NCBI GenBank assembly: GCA_002363635.1
Contig: DEWM01000057.1
Location: forward strand, 1-5,981
Reading direction: 5' to 3'
DNA from: Caryophanales bacterium UBA3210
GTDB lineage: Bacteria > Bacillota_I > Bacilli_A > RFN20 > CAG-449
Length of the DNA stretch: 5,981 nt
The notes under the pieces: model-generated
Seen by the model: only the letters and a program-made list of their open reading frames with translations
What the model was told of the DNA's origin: nothing
Database searches by the model: none
Program-made: the position numbers and the translations under genes
In this document: positions 5,107-5,981 of the stretch, piece after piece
How the letters are laid out: each line of letters begins with the position of its first letter
How positions within the stretch are numbered: position 1 is the stretch's first letter

Positions 5107-5981
5107 ATGCGTCGTTTCTTTGGATACTTAACATTAATTTTAACAATTTTCTTTGCAGCAATTTTTTCTGTTCAAGGACAAATTAATAATTTAAATTTTG
5201 GTCTTGAATATTCTCAAGGCTATGAAACAGCATATAGAGTTGAATTCAAAGACAATGCTTCCAATATGACTACAGAAGATGTCGCTCATATTGTCGAACA
5301 ACGTCTTGAAGATGCTCAAGTAAGAAACTCAAATGTTTATTATGAAGCTACTGACAATAATAATGGTGGCGATAATGCTGTCTCTCAAATCAAAGTTAGA
5401 ATCAACGCTGCTAGTGAAACATCACTTGATTACATCTTACGTTCAGTAGAAGCAACAGGTACAATTACTGTTTCAACATTAATGGATGGTGGTGAATATG
5501 GTAAAGAAATTGAAAACCCATTCGTTATTGGCTCTGCTAAAGTTGACTGGTCAAACAATCAACCATATGTAAAAGTTGATGTTGCTAATTATGATGAATT
5601 TAATACATTTATTAGTGCATGTAATGATGCTTATAAAGCTTTCCAAGAAAAATATAATTCAGATAACAGTAATGAATCAACAATTGATGGTGTTGTCGTT
5701 ATTTGGTTAAATAAAACTGCTGAAGATTCATATATTGAAGCTTACCAAAACGAAGACCCTGTTATTCAAGAACAGATGAAGAAAAAAATCCTCTCTATCG
5801 TTCCTACTTCATATTTCCAAGTTGAAAAGAACTCAAATAGTGAAGTTACAAGCGCTAAATTATTAATTGATAGATACGATTATGACCAAGTTACTATGGT
5901 TGGTGAATCTGCTCATACAATTGAAAGATTATTAAATTATCAACCTCAAGACTATACATTAACTCGTTTATATACTCATAC
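5107..5981 (+). CDS. secD: protein translocase subunit SecD, or SecD half of SecDF (partial, 5' part)
   Basis: An open frame of 291 codons runs off the window end. SecD is a membrane protein that uses the proton motive force to help Sec-dependent export. Residues 4-22 (FFGYLTLILTIFFAAIFSV) form the first transmembrane helix. It is followed at 31-40 by FGLEYSQGYE, a degenerate form of the family's LGLDLRGG motif, and a large extracytoplasmic region. Within that, EDVAHIVEQRLEDAQVRN (57-74) matches the family's 'iv..Rld..Gv' helix, and VEATGTITVST (114-124) its 'lg.~G.l.f' strand. AGGAGG at 5094-5099 lies 7 nt before the ATG. The transmembrane helices that follow the P1 domain would lie beyond the window, so a single SecDF chain cannot be told from a separate SecD. 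The assignment rests on these motifs and overall architecture. Confidence 0.85.
   Translation, partial: MRRFFGYLTLILTIFFAAIFSVQGQINNLNFGLEYSQGYETAYRVEFKDNASNMTTEDVAHIVEQRLEDAQVRNSNVYYEATDNNNGGDNAVSQIKVRINAASETSLDYILRSVEATGTITVSTLMDGGEYGKEIENPFVIGSAKVDWSNNQPYVKVDVANYDEFNTFISACNDAYKAFQEKYNSDNSNESTIDGVVVIWLNKTAEDSYIEAYQNEDPVIQEQMKKKILSIVPTSYFQVEKNSNSEVTSAKLLIDRYDYDQVTMVGESAHTIERLLNYQPQDYTLTRLYTH

Noticed and set aside
1..5981. Mobile elements, CRISPR repeats, tRNA or rRNA genes, defence genes
   Set aside because: No transposase, direct-repeat arrays, cloverleaf sequence or foreign gene cluster was found. The gene content is housekeeping throughout.

Overview
This is a compact, AT-rich stretch of a low-GC Gram-positive chromosome. 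Three things point to the Bacilli in the broad sense, towards Erysipelotrichales or Mollicutes-related lineages: the L21-Prp-L27-Obg gene order, an N-terminally extended L27 with its dedicated protease Prp, and strong AGGAGG ribosome binding sites. TGG encodes Trp in rpmA and secD, one gene (radC) ends in TGA, and no in-frame TGA interrupts a gene, so the standard bacterial code fits and a Mycoplasma-type code does not. Genus-level placement is not possible from this window alone. Every gene lies on the + strand.

Layout: (1) 1-104, the C-terminal tail of an unidentified protein with a membrane segment, followed after 2 nt by radC (107-790). (2) A good sigma-A-type promoter (821-849) and a structured L21-type leader (about 856-951) precede rplU-prp-rpmA (959-1870), which ends in a strong intrinsic terminator (1887-1918). 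(3) obgE (1962-3236) follows. After an AT-rich 54-nt gap comes an unlisted 30-codon membrane microprotein ORF (3291-3383), then ruvA (3385-3954) and ruvB (3954-4961), closed by a second terminator (4991-5018). (4) secD, or the SecD half of a SecDF fusion, begins at 5107 and runs off the end.

How the genes fit together: rplU, prp and rpmA form a ribosome-assembly unit in which Prp removes the N-terminal extension of the L27 precursor encoded just downstream. Obg is a GTPase of 50S maturation. RuvA and RuvB form the Holliday-junction branch-migration motor. SecD assists Sec-dependent protein export. This is mostly conserved housekeeping sequence and I see no mobile element, CRISPR array, tRNA or defence system.

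The points most worth a second look are the 30-residue membrane microprotein fused by spacing to ruvA, the non-canonical G4 motif of Obg, competing anti-Shine-Dalgarno segments in the rplU leader, and the divergent RadC and SecD motifs.
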